From: Candidatus Tectimicrobiota bacterium
GTDB taxonomy: Bacteria; JACPUC01
NCBI GenBank assembly: GCA_016192455.1
Contig: JACPUC010000007.1
Location: 194,720-258,719, forward strand
DNA length: 64,000 nt
Direction of reading: 5' to 3'
A model generated the notes under the pieces. It was not told where the DNA came from. It saw only the letters and a program-made list of their open reading frames with translations, and did no database searches. How positions within the stretch are numbered: the stretch's first letter is position 1; each line of letters opens with the position of its first letter. A program made the translations under genes and the position numbers. Positions 34,963 through 43,559 of the stretch are shown in pieces.

Positions 34963-37755
34963 TTAAGCAAGGTCCTCGATTTCCGGCCGGGCCGGCGCCG
35001 GCGGGCTGGTCTCCCTTGCCGGCCGCGACTGCGCCGCCGCGCGACGTGGGCCGTCGAGGTGCTTCCGCCGGCGCTGGCGGGCGTCATCGAGGTCGCGCGC
35101 CAGCAAACCGCGCAGGAAGTAGAGGCCGTAGGTCCAATGCGTCGCCAGGCTGCCGGCCATCACCAACAGGGAGGACGAGAGGCTGAGGGTGCTCAGTCCC
35201 GTCAGCGCGGCGGCCGCGGCGTAGGCGGCGAGCATGCCGGCGTAGCCCCACCAGCCAACGGGGTGGACGAGCCCGGCGAGCCAGCCAAAGGCGCACGCCG
35301 CCGTGAACGCCGAGGGAAGGAAGTAGCCGGCGCGCCGGGAGGTTGCCGGGAAGCGCTTCACGAAGAAGCCCCGGTGCAGGGCATAGCGCCGCACCTGCCG
35401 AAGGTGCGCCCGGAAGAGCGCCCGGCGGTGATGGAAGACGACCGCATCGGGATCGTAGATGATGCGCTGCCCCAGCTCGTGGACGATGCGGCTGCAGAGG
35501 ACGGTATCCTCGCCGGGCCAGTAGTCGCACTGGCAGCCGCCGAGGGCCGCCAGGACGCCGGCGCGCACCAGGAGGTTGCAGGTAGGGAAGTCATCCACCT
35601 CTTGGTAGGTGCCAGGCAGGTAGCGGTAGCGGTAGGGCCCGCTCACCAGGCGCGAGGCGAAGAGGACGCCGCTGAGCCGCTGCCGGCGCGAGTCGCTGCT
35701 GGGGGTCACCCCCGGCCCGCCGACCGCCGCCACGTCGGCAAGCTGGAAGTTGCGCACCGCCATCCGCAACCAGTCGCGACGCGGGTAGGCATCGTCATCG
35801 AGGAAGGCGATGATCTCGCCGCGGGCGCTGCGCCACCCCTGGTCACGCTTGGCCGCCGGCGAGAGCGGCCCGGTGGGGATGATGCGCACGTTCGCCTGCG
35901 CCGTCGTTATCGGCTCATCCGGCAGGACGATGATCTCCACGTCCGGATAGTCAAGCTGGGCGCAGTGCCGCAGGCACTCCTCGAGGTACGGCGAGGCGCC
36001 CCCCGCGGCAATCACCACGGAGACCGACGGAGACGCCAGGAGGGGCAGACGCGGGCGCTCGTAGTAGCGCAGGTAGCGCAACCGATAGTAGATGCCAAGG
36101 GTGTCGAGGGCGGTGCGCAGCACATCCTGCATGCCGATGCGGCTGCGAGCCCGGGAGAAGTTCAGCTCGATGGGCGCCTCGGCGATGCGGTAGCCGAGCT
36201 GCCGGGCCACGACGAGCAGCTCGACGTCGAAGGCGTACTGCTTCTCGATCAGGCGCGGCAGCACGTCCTGGAGCACCTGCCGCTTGAAGAGCTTCAGCCC
36301 CGTCTGGGTATCGCGCACCGGCAGCCCGAAAAGCAGCTTCAGCACCGCCGCGTAGAGCGTGCTGAGGAGGCGGCGGCGCAGCGGGTAGTGGAGGCGTGAT
36401 TGCGGATGCCGCTTCGAGCCCACGACGATGTCGGCCCCCTCGCGCTCCATGGTGTCGAGAAGCCCGGCAATAAGCCGGGGGTGGAGCTCGAGATCGGCGT
36501 CGAGGAAGACGACGAGGTCGCCGCTCGCTGCCTGGCTCGCCCGCCGCAGGGCCATCCCCTTCCCCTGGTTCTCGCCGTTGCCCCAGACGTGGACGTTGTC
36601 CAGGTTGTGCGCCAAGAGCTCGGCCACCGCCTTGGTGTCGTCCTTGCTCCCGTCATCGGCCACGATGATCTCGAAGTCGCAGCCGAGGTCCCGCAGGACG
36701 CGCTCCGTCTCGCGGATATTGCTGAGGAGGTGGGCGCACTCGTTGTACGCCGGCATGAGGACGGAAATCTTGCGCCCAGGCCTGCCGGCGCGCGGGGGCG
36801 TCAGAGGCGACGGCCGGCCGGGAAGGCCGGTCCACCTCTCCTGGCCAGCCGCCACGGGCTGAGGCTGGAGAGACGCGCCCTCCTCGTGCCAGAGCTGACG
36901 GGCCCGCTCCACCATGCCGCGGCGAGCGTAACAGGCGGTGAGGCCATGCTTGGCGGCGGCATGGGCGGGCTCGATGTCGAGACAGGCGGTGAACGCTTCG
37001 CTGGCGGCCTCCAGGTTTCCAAGGCTGAAGAGCGCGGCGGCAAGGCTGTAACGGTACGCCGCGTTGCGGGGTTCGAGGGCCACCGCTTCCCGATATGCAG
37101 CCGCCGCTGCCTCCGCCGCGCCGTGCTCCGCTTCCAGGGCGCCGCGCAGGTGGTGCGCCAAAGCGTTGCGCGGCTCGAGCTCCGTGACCCGCCGCAGGTG
37201 CTCGAGCGCCGCCGCCGGCCGCCTCGTCTCCATGGAGAGGACGCCGAGGTTGAAGTGCGCATCAGCGGAGTTCGGCTGGAGCTGCAGCGCGCGGGCAAAA
37301 TGGTCCTCGGCTTTCCGCAGCTCCCCGACGAGTTGGCAGAGGACGCCGAGATCATTGGCGAGGGAGCAGTCATCAGGGTTGCGACGGCTGGCGCGCTCGA
37401 GATAGGCCCGGGCGCGTTCGAGGTCATGTTGGTGGTAGGCGATCTGCCCCAGGGCGCAGAGGAGCTCGGCATCCTCAGCTGCATCCTGGAGCAGCCCCTC
37501 ATAGAGCCGCGCCGCGGCCTTGAACTGAGCACGGTGCAGGTAGAGCTTCGCCAACACGCGCCGCACCTCGCGATCCGCGGGCTGCGTCGCAAGCGCCGCC
37601 TCGAGGTGCTCGCAGGCGTCGTGCACATCACCGCGCGCCATGGCATGCCACCCCAGGGCGAGGTGCGCCTCGCGGTGCTGCGGCTGGCGCTTCAAGATAC
37701 GTTTGGCGCGCTTCAGCTTGGCGTGGGAGAGAGCTTGACCCATTGCTTGCCCCAT
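34963..37755 (-). CDS. TPR protein with two GT2 domains and C-terminal membrane segments
   Basis: 930 residues if it starts at the ATG at 37755. The frame is open to 38145, but the added residues are low-complexity, and a sigma-54 promoter (37904-37919) lies inside that extension. This argues for the shorter form. Residues about 20-290 hold eight or so TPRs. A dolichol-phosphate-mannose-synthase-like GT2 domain spans about 329-565 (KISVLMPAYNE, IIVADDGSKDDT, VFLDADLELH, SRIGMQD). A second GT2 domain spans about 577-825 (VSVVIAAGG, AFLDDDAYPRRDW, EDTVLCSRI). Two or three membrane helices follow (about 825-890). The first domain could charge a lipid carrier, and the helices tie the protein to the inner membrane. 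It is the first gene of the five-gene operon. Confidence 0.82.
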   Translation of the reverse strand: MGQAMGQALSHAKLKRAKRILKRQPQHREAHLALGWHAMARGDVHDACEHLEAALATQPADREVRRVLAKLYLHRAQFKAAARLYEGLLQDAAEDAELLCALGQIAYHQHDLERARAYLERASRRNPDDCSLANDLGVLCQLVGELRKAEDHFARALQLQPNSADAHFNLGVLSMETRRPAAALEHLRRVTELEPRNALAHHLRGALEAEHGAAEAAAAAYREAVALEPRNAAYRYSLAAALFSLGNLEAASEAFTACLDIEPAHAAAKHGLTACYARRGMVERARQLWHEEGASLQPQPVAAGQERWTGLPGRPSPLTPPRAGRPGRKISVLMPAYNECAHLLSNIRETERVLRDLGCDFEIIVADDGSKDDTKAVAELLAHNLDNVHVWGNGENQGKGMALRRASQAASGDLVVFLDADLELHPRLIAGLLDTMEREGADIVVGSKRHPQSRLHYPLRRRLLSTLYAAVLKLLFGLPVRDTQTGLKLFKRQVLQDVLPRLIEKQYAFDVELLVVARQLGYRIAEAPIELNFSRARSRIGMQDVLRTALDTLGIYYRLRYLRYYERPRLPLLASPSVSVVIAAGGASPYLEECLRHCAQLDYPDVEIIVLPDEPITTAQANVRIIPTGPLSPAAKRDQGWRSARGEIIAFLDDDAYPRRDWLRMAVRNFQLADVAAVGGPGVTPSSDSRRQRLSGVLFASRLVSGPYRYRYLPGTYQEVDDFPTCNLLVRAGVLAALGGCQCDYWPGEDTVLCSRIVHELGQRIIYDPDAVVFHHRRALFRAHLRQVRRYALHRGFFVKRFPATSRRAGYFLPSAFTAACAFGWLAGLVHPVGWWGYAGMLAAYAAAAALTGLSTLSLSSSLLVMAGSLATHWTYGLYFLRGLLARDLDDARQRRRKHLDGPRRAAAQSRPARETSPPAPARPEIEDLA

Positions 37756-37903
37756 GTCGCGCTCGGCGTCCGCCGCGGCCGCAGCAGCCAGCGGGCGGGC
37801 GCGCCTCCTCCGTCCTCGGTCCGCGGGGCGCACGCTGGCGCGGCGGCGGCGTTGCGGCGCGCCAGCAGCAGCCCCCCGCGCGGACGGCTCCGCTCTGACG
37901 AAG

Positions 37904-37919
37904 AGCAAAGGGCATGCCA
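37904..37919 (-). promoter_or_regulatory. Sigma-54 promoter of the glycosyltransferase operon
   Basis: The minus-strand word TGGCATGCCCTTTGCT matches TGGCACG-N4-TTGCW at 11 of 12 fixed positions, with the required GG-N10-GC spacing. The start of transcription would be near 37893, about 138 bases before the ATG at 37755. Flagellar middle genes in this window carry the same element, so the operon is probably in the flagellar regulon. Confidence 0.75.
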
Positions 37920-38681
37920 GGCCGCGCTGGCCTCGGCGCTTCGCCGCCTCGAGTGTCATTACGGGGAACCGCGCCTCAGGCACGGCGTCCAGGAGGATGT
38001 ACCGCTTGGAGCCGTTGGCGCGGGGTGTGCGCAGCGAGGCGGCGAGGATGCCGTCCCCGGCAACGACGGCCTTGAGGTTGCGAGGCGGGAAAGGTGTTGT
38101 GGCGAGCTCCTGGCAATTGTCCTGAGGTTTTCCCAAGGGAGGCACGGAACGTTTGACGCCGGCGCGGTAAATCTTGCCGATTCGGCGGGGAGCGGGCGGC
38201 GCGGCATGCTGCCGAGAGCGCGTCTTCCTGCGCTGGACGTTACGACTTGGGGAGGGGGGTACGGGAGGTCCGGATCGCCGCAGAGTGTGAGGCTGAGGAA
38301 CGCGAGGGGGCGGGAGAACGGCTGGCAGTCAAGGGTGGGCGCGCCTCTGCGGCTGGGAGATGCGGCGCGCTGGGCGCGCCTGGGGCAGCTTCGGTCTGAA
38401 CCTGTCGCCCCGGTCCCCACCGCAACCACCCTTGTGGGAACTCTGCCGTTGAGCGCCAGGTGGAGAAAGGAGGCGGCGCCAGACTGCCGAGATTCACCGT
38501 TGGGCAACGTGCCAGCATGCCTGCTCTTGCTCGCTGGGGCGACGCTGTCTCAAACAACCTGCGCCAAACTCCATCGCGCTCCAGGTACGGCGGCATTCCA
38601 CCGGGCACCACGAGGCCCCAGATTTGTCAGGCCGGCGGGAGCTCCTCGCGCGGCGGCGGACCATCACCCCGCCAGTGCGGG
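37920..38681. other. Intergenic stretch upstream of the glycosyltransferase operon
   Basis: About 760 bases with no supported gene; frames are proline/arginine/alanine-rich and lack domains. A 5-bp hairpin (CCCGC at 38668-38672 with GCGGG at 38677-38681) touches the fliW stop codon and may end the csrA-fliW transcript. Enhancer sites for a sigma-54 activator would be expected here, but I could not recognise them. Confidence 0.35.
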
Positions 38682-39128
38682 TCAGACATTCACGAGCTCG
38701 CGCATCTCCCGCAGGATGTAGTGCCGCGTGGTGTACTGGCTGTCGCTGAGGACGATCTGCTTGCCAAGCAGGGTGCGGTGGTTGAACAGGAGCGGTCCCT
38801 GGAGGTTCGCGCTGATGTCCTCCGGAGCCTCCCGAACCGTCACGATGACCGCCAGCACGAGGTCGCTCGACTCCGTCACACCCAGCTCCCGCCGCAGCGC
38901 CTCGGTCAGCGCCACGTGGTAATCGGGTCTGAACAGGAGGGGATCGATGATGATGAACGCCAGGTGCGGGTCATCGACCGACTGCAGCCACTTGAAGGGA
39001 GAGTCGTCGGCGTAGTTCAGGACGACAAAGCGGTGGACCTGGGGGAACCCCAGCAAGCCCTCCGGGAAGGAAAAAAGCTTCTGCTCTCGCAGGTCAATCT
39101 CACCAAGTCGTTTCGTGGACAGCTTCAT
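38682..39128 (-). CDS. fliW: Flagellar assembly factor FliW
   Basis: 148 residues from the ATG at 39128 (AAGGAGATGCGGAC upstream). It shows the FliW signatures [39 protein letters not shown], and the late [20 protein letters not shown]. FliW binds CsrA allosterically and is itself displaced by flagellin, so flagellin translation is tied to secretion. It overlaps the csrA stop (ATGA) and is co-translated with it. The glycosyltransferase operon follows after about 920 bases. Confidence 0.96.
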   Translation of the reverse strand: MKLSTKRLGEIDLREQKLFSFPEGLLGFPQVHRFVVLNYADDSPFKWLQSVDDPHLAFIIIDPLLFRPDYHVALTEALRRELGVTESSDLVLAVIVTVREAPEDISANLQGPLLFNHRTLLGKQIVLSDSQYTTRHYILREMRELVNV

Positions 39129-39394
39129 GTCCGCATCTCCTTCGTGGCGCGCCGCTGCGGCCGGGTCGACTGCACCATCAGCCGATGCACCGCATCGAGC
39201 CCGAGCGAGCTCGAGGCGGCGGCGAGGCGGTTCTCCTCTTGAATGCGTTCGTAGATTTCCTCGCGGTGCACCTTGACGTGCGGCGGCGCCTCGATGCCGA
39301 GGCGAATGTTGCCGCCGCGGATGTCAAGCACCGTCATGGTAATCTCGTCGCCTATCCGAATTCGTTCTCCGACGCGGCGCGTAAGGATGAGCAT
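39125..39394 (-). CDS. csrA: Carbon storage regulator CsrA
   Basis: 89 residues from the ATG at 39394 (GGGAGGGTGATCA upstream). It begins [20 protein letters not shown], with [11 protein letters not shown] and [11 protein letters not shown], the complete CsrA fold. Its C-terminal tail of about 35 residues is longer than in the roughly 61-residue E. coli protein. Such extended tails are common in FliW-partnered CsrA, where FliW contacts the C-terminal extension. CsrA dimers bind GGA in mRNA hairpins and repress translation. The likely target here is the fliC leader (21536-21554). Confidence 0.96.
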   Translation of the reverse strand: MLILTRRVGERIRIGDEITMTVLDIRGGNIRLGIEAPPHVKVHREEIYERIQEENRLAAASSSLGLDAVHRLMVQSTRPQRRATKEMRT

Positions 39395-39505
39395 TGATCA
39401 CCCTCCCTGGTGTGCGCGTTGCATCCCTGCTTCACCGCACGACAAGCGCGCCCGCCCTCCGCCGTCGTGGCGCCGCCGCACGGGCGCGCAGCCGGCTCGC
39501 CCGCC

Positions 39506-40402
39506 CTAGCGCAAGAAGTCCAGCAGGCTCAAGGGCAGGACCTGCGCCGCCACCGCCATCGACACCTCCAGGTTCGACTGCTGGCTGGCAAGGTCCGACA
39601 AGGCCTTCGTAAGATCAACATCCTGCGTCTCCGAGAGCGCGGTCTGCAACGTCAGCTCCACGTCGTTGAGGCCTTGCTCCATCACCTCAAGAAGCGCCAT
39701 GCGCGAGCCGACGCTTGAGACTTCGCGCTCCACCTGCTCGAAGCTCTCCGTCATCCGATCAATCTGGGCTTCAATACCCGTCACATTGTTCGAATTCAGG
39801 GCTGTGATCAGGGTCTGGATCTCCGTGAAGATATCCACCTCCCCGCGCGTGGATTGGAACACCCGGCTTCCCGGCGAGGTGCCCGCGATGCGCGTCGAGT
39901 CGCCGACCTGGAGCTCGATCGCGCCGTCGTCTCCGGCATAGGAGACCGTCCCGTCGGCCTGCAGGCTGAAGGGGACCACATCGGTCCGGCGCCCGGCGAA
40001 AAGGGAGTTGCCGCCAAACTTCGCATTGGCGAGCTGCAGCAACTGGTCGCGCAGCGCTTGCACCTCGTTGGCCGCGATCGTTCGCTCGTTGCTCGTGAGC
40101 GCCGAGTTCGACTGGGCGATCGCCAGGCTGCGCACCCGCTCGATGAGGCTGGAGGCGCTGGTCAGCGTCCCCTCCGCGGCGCGGAGCTGCGCGTTCAGGT
40201 GCGACACATTGCGGAGGTACTGGCGCGTGCGATCCAGGCCGGCGCCCTGGGTGACCACCTGATCCGCCGCCACGGGATCATCGGACGGCTTGGTGACCCG
40301 CTTCTGCGTCACGGCCTGGGTCTGCAACGCATCCAAGCGCCGCCGCTGCGCCTGCAAGGCACTCACCAGGCGATCCTGCATCATCTTCTGGGTAACCCGC
40401 AT
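39506..40402 (-). CDS. flgL: Hook-filament junction protein FlgL (HAP3)
   Basis: 298 residues from the ATG at 40402 with GGAAGGATC upstream. It starts MRVTQKMMQDRLVSALQ and contains VTKPSDDPVAADQVV and the D0/D1 helices of the flagellin superfamily. The C-terminus reads LSDLASQQSNLEVSMAVAAQV, ending LLDFLR. FlgL joins FlgK to the first flagellins. It lies 173 bases after flgK and 111 before csrA in the same direction. No internal sigma-28 or sigma-54 site was found in those gaps. Confidence 0.95.
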   Translation of the reverse strand: MRVTQKMMQDRLVSALQAQRRRLDALQTQAVTQKRVTKPSDDPVAADQVVTQGAGLDRTRQYLRNVSHLNAQLRAAEGTLTSASSLIERVRSLAIAQSNSALTSNERTIAANEVQALRDQLLQLANAKFGGNSLFAGRRTDVVPFSLQADGTVSYAGDDGAIELQVGDSTRIAGTSPGSRVFQSTRGEVDIFTEIQTLITALNSNNVTGIEAQIDRMTESFEQVEREVSSVGSRMALLEVMEQGLNDVELTLQTALSETQDVDLTKALSDLASQQSNLEVSMAVAAQVLPLSLLDFLR

Positions 40403-40575
40403 CTGCCGATCCTTCCCGCGTCGCTCCCCAGCCTGGTGTGCGACCCCCCGGCAGAGAGCCTTCCCCGGCCAGGCTCGCCCGCGGGCTTGCGTGCCCGCGC
40501 CAGCCCCGTCCCCCGAGGACGCTCACAGGTGCGTCCACGACGCGCCACGCCTCATCTTCGAGAACCACTCAGTCG

Positions 40576-42975
40576 CTAGATCGACACCAACACCTCCAGG
40601 AGCCGATCGACGATGCTGAGGAGACGGGCCGCGGCCTCGAAGGAACGCTGGTACTTGATGAGCGACAGGAACTCATCCTCCAGGGAGACCCCGGCAACCT
40701 CCTCGCGCCTCTGTTCCAGGTGCTCGACGATCCCCTGCCGAAACGTCAGGTCCTGGGTGATCCCCCGCGCCGCCGCCCCGATGCCGCCGACGAGCGCGCC
40801 GTAGGCCTCATGGAGCGTCGAGGCGCCGTCGTTCATCGACCGCGCCATGGTAAGCGCGCCGATCTCCAGGGCCACCGCGTTGTCTCCGGCGGCATTCGGG
40901 CGCCCGGCGGCCGCGATCGCCAACGCATTGGCGAGGAGCGTGTCGTTCATTGCCAGGTGGGCGGCGGCGTCACGCACGGTCTCGATGGCGAAGGCGTCGC
41001 CGGCCCGCGGACCGCTCGTCGCGAGGTCGCTGGTCCAGGTGCTGCCGGGGGCCAAGGCCGCCGCTGTCGCACCGGCAAAACCGAGCACCTGCGCGGCCGT
41101 GGAGGAGGCATTCTGGAAGCTCACGGTCAACGAGCTCGTATTACCGCCGTTGTTGGTGATGGCGAACCGCTGCGTCGCCGCGTTGAACGTCACGCCGTAG
41201 GTATCATCGCTGCCATTGGCGGCTTCGAGCTGCGTCTGGAGGTGCGTGGCGAGTTCGCTGCCGGTGTAGACGCCGGCCTGGAGCGTGATGGTGGTCGCAC
41301 CCGCTCCCGCATCGACGACAAGCTGATCATTCACGCCGCTCACGATGGTGAAGACATCGGCGCGCGAAGCGATGACCGTGCTGATGCCCGCGAAGCTGAT
41401 GACCCCGCCGGACGTGTACGTCTGGTTCGGCGTGCCGACGAGGGCATCCGCGGAGCCGCTCGTGCTGAGCACGCTGAAGAGCGCCTCCTCGCGGCGCGCA
41501 CTGTTTGAGGTGATGCTGGCCGCCGCGCTGGGGGCGCTGGTGAAACCGAACGTCTCATCGGCCGTTCCCTGCGCGGGATCGAGCGTGAGGTTGATGCCGC
41601 CGCCCGTTTCGGTGATCGTGAAGGTGCCGGCGGCGGCATCGTAGGCCACCTGGTAGGTGCCGTTGAGCGTTGCGCTGGCGTTGAGCTGGGTCTGCAGGTC
41701 CGCGGCCAACGCCACGCCGGTCCGCCCGTTCAGGTTGGCGCCGAGCGTGATGGTGTCGGCGGCGCTGCTGCCGCCGCTCTCCACCACGCGCAGGGTATCG
41801 TTCACGCCGCTGGCGATGACGAAGCCGAAGCGCACCTCGTAGCTCTCGCCGGTGACCGCGGAGCGGCTGCTGATGCGGCTGGCCACGACGCCGGCGCCGG
41901 CGGGGTTCGCATTGCCCGAGGCGCTCCTGGCAACCACGGAGAGGGTGCTTGGATCAGCGACGATGCCGTCAACGGGGGTGAGGGACTCGAAGAACGTCGT
42001 CCCGGTCGTCCCATCGAGGCCGTACCCCAGCACGTGCTCGCCGTTCACCCTGGCGATGAGGGACGCGGCGAGATCGTTCAAGGTCGCCTTGTAGCTCGGG
42101 ATGAGGCTGTCGCGCACCTCGAGGTAGCCGCCCACGTCTCCCCCGGTGATCTCACTCGTGATGAGGCCGACGAGGCCGTTGGAGTCGTTGAGGTTCACAT
42201 CCTGCACCAGGAGCGTCCCGGCGGCGCGGTCCGAGCGGCTCAAGCTCCCCGCCGCCCCTCCCGTCACCAGGGGCCTGCTGTTGCCGATGAGGATATTGAT
42301 GTTGCCGGAGCCGTCCTCGAAGGTGGTGATGTTCACCAGCCCGGCCAGCTCGCGCACGCGCGTATCGCGCTCGTCGCGCAGGCTGGCAGCCTGGCCGTTC
42401 ACTTCTTGGGTAACGATCTCGCCATTGAGCCGGGCGATCTGCTGGGCCAGCCGATTGACCTCGGTGACCGCGGCTGCCACGGCGTTGTTCGCGGCGCGCT
42501 GGATGTCGGTGAGCGTCTCGTAACTGGTGCGAAACTGCGCCGCCACGCGCATGCCCTGCTGCTGCACGTTGGTCCGCGCTCCGTAGTTCCCCGGCGCCGC
42601 GGCCAGCTCCTGGAAGGCGTTGAAGAAATCGCTCAGCGCCTGCCCGATCCCCGCCGCCCCCGACTCGTTCACCAGCGCCTCGATGCGGTTCAAGAGGCCC
42701 TGCATCGTCTCGGCCCGCCCTTTCTGTCCGAGGGCCGCCTCGAGCTGCGCGTTGAGCGACTGGTCATAGAGCCGGCGCACCTCCGTTACCTTGACGCCGG
42801 CGCCAAGGAGGTTCCCCCCCACGGAGAGCGGGCGCGCCGCCTCAAGCTGCACCTCCTGGCGCGAGTACCCCGGCGTATGCGCATTGGCGATGTTGTTCGA
42901 CGTCACCTGCAAGGCGGTCTGGTTCGCCAGGATCGACTGCCGTGCAATATCGAGTACGCTACTTAGGCCCGACAT
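40576..42975 (-). CDS. flgK: Hook-filament junction protein FlgK (HAP1), long form
   Basis: 799 residues, longer than the usual 450-650, from the ATG at 42975 (GAGAGGACAG upstream). The N-terminus has SSVLDIARQSILANQTALQVTSNN and HTPGYSRQEV. The C-terminus has VEHLEQRREEVAGVSLEDEFLSLIKYQRSFEAAARLLSIVD. The central region (about 330-640) is expanded with two similar blocks of about 130 residues (SGVNDTLRV...LQTQLNAS and SGVNDQLVV...LQTQLEAA), so the outer domain was probably duplicated. FlgK sits between hook and FlgL. It lies in the flgN-flgK-flgL order. Confidence 0.95.
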   Translation of the reverse strand: MSGLSSVLDIARQSILANQTALQVTSNNIANAHTPGYSRQEVQLEAARPLSVGGNLLGAGVKVTEVRRLYDQSLNAQLEAALGQKGRAETMQGLLNRIEALVNESGAAGIGQALSDFFNAFQELAAAPGNYGARTNVQQQGMRVAAQFRTSYETLTDIQRAANNAVAAAVTEVNRLAQQIARLNGEIVTQEVNGQAASLRDERDTRVRELAGLVNITTFEDGSGNINILIGNSRPLVTGGAAGSLSRSDRAAGTLLVQDVNLNDSNGLVGLITSEITGGDVGGYLEVRDSLIPSYKATLNDLAASLIARVNGEHVLGYGLDGTTGTTFFESLTPVDGIVADPSTLSVVARSASGNANPAGAGVVASRISSRSAVTGESYEVRFGFVIASGVNDTLRVVESGGSSAADTITLGANLNGRTGVALAADLQTQLNASATLNGTYQVAYDAAAGTFTITETGGGINLTLDPAQGTADETFGFTSAPSAAASITSNSARREEALFSVLSTSGSADALVGTPNQTYTSGGVISFAGISTVIASRADVFTIVSGVNDQLVVDAGAGATTITLQAGVYTGSELATHLQTQLEAANGSDDTYGVTFNAATQRFAITNNGGNTSSLTVSFQNASSTAAQVLGFAGATAAALAPGSTWTSDLATSGPRAGDAFAIETVRDAAAHLAMNDTLLANALAIAAAGRPNAAGDNAVALEIGALTMARSMNDGASTLHEAYGALVGGIGAAARGITQDLTFRQGIVEHLEQRREEVAGVSLEDEFLSLIKYQRSFEAAARLLSIVDRLLEVLVSI

Positions 42976-43014
42976 GGGTGTCTGTCCTCTCCCCGCGCCC
43001 GGGGCCCCCCCTGG

Positions 43015-43542
43015 TTACATCCGACTGCGGATGAAGACCCCTGAGCGCTCGGCGCCCCCCAGCGCGCCCGACGGCCCGTACGTGGCGCCCGGTGCGCTTG
43101 CCTGCGTGAGAAGCTGCAGCGAGTCCTTGATGCTGCGAAGTGAGTAATCGATGTAGGCGCGGTTCTCGGCGATCAGCTCACGAATGCCGCCGCTGAGGGC
43201 GCGCAGGACACTCGCCCGCTCCTCCAGGGCCGCGCGGCAAGCGTCCGGCACCCAGCCGCAGAGGTCGCGCAGCGTGACACCGTGCGCCTCGCAGCCGACC
43301 GCCGCCGCCACCTGCTCAACGAGCACCCCGCGCGTCTCCTCCAGCATGCGCAGCCGAAGCGCCACGGTCTCCTTCCGCTTGTTGCACGCTTGCAGTGCCT
43401 CCAAGGCGAAGGAGAGGTAGACCCGCTTCTCCTCCTGGAGGAGGCCAACCAGCTCTCGGAGCTCCTCCTCCTCCTCGCGCAGCAAGGCGACGAGGTCGAG
43501 GCATCTCACTTCCAGGGTCTGCTCATGATCGGTTGAGTGCAT
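43015..43542 (-). CDS. flgN: FlgN-type export chaperone for FlgK/FlgL
   Basis: 175 residues from the ATG at 43542 (GCGAGGATAC upstream). It is mostly helical with a strong coiled coil (LVALLREEEEELRELVGLLQ), a GCEAHGVTLRDL loop and the conserved FlgN end helix RAYIDYSLRSIKDSLQLLTQ. FlgN keeps the two junction proteins soluble and brings them to the export gate. It lies directly before flgK, its expected client. No flgM gene is found beside it. Confidence 0.88.
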   Translation of the reverse strand: MHSTDHEQTLEVRCLDLVALLREEEEELRELVGLLQEEKRVYLSFALEALQACNKRKETVALRLRMLEETRGVLVEQVAAAVGCEAHGVTLRDLCGWVPDACRAALEERASVLRALSGGIRELIAENRAYIDYSLRSIKDSLQLLTQASAPGATYGPSGALGGAERSGVFIRSRM

Positions 43543-43559
43543 GGAAGATGTATCCTCGC

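Noticed and set aside
37756-38145. In-frame extension of the first glycosyltransferase gene to a GTG at 38145
   Set aside because: The added 130 residues include low-complexity stretches, have no good ribosome site, and overlap the sigma-54 promoter at 37904-37919.
39400-39440. Possible sigma-54 site before csrA
   Set aside because: Spacing fits around TGCGCGTTGCATCCCT, but only about 7 to 8 of 12 positions match, a level expected by chance in this GC-rich sequence.
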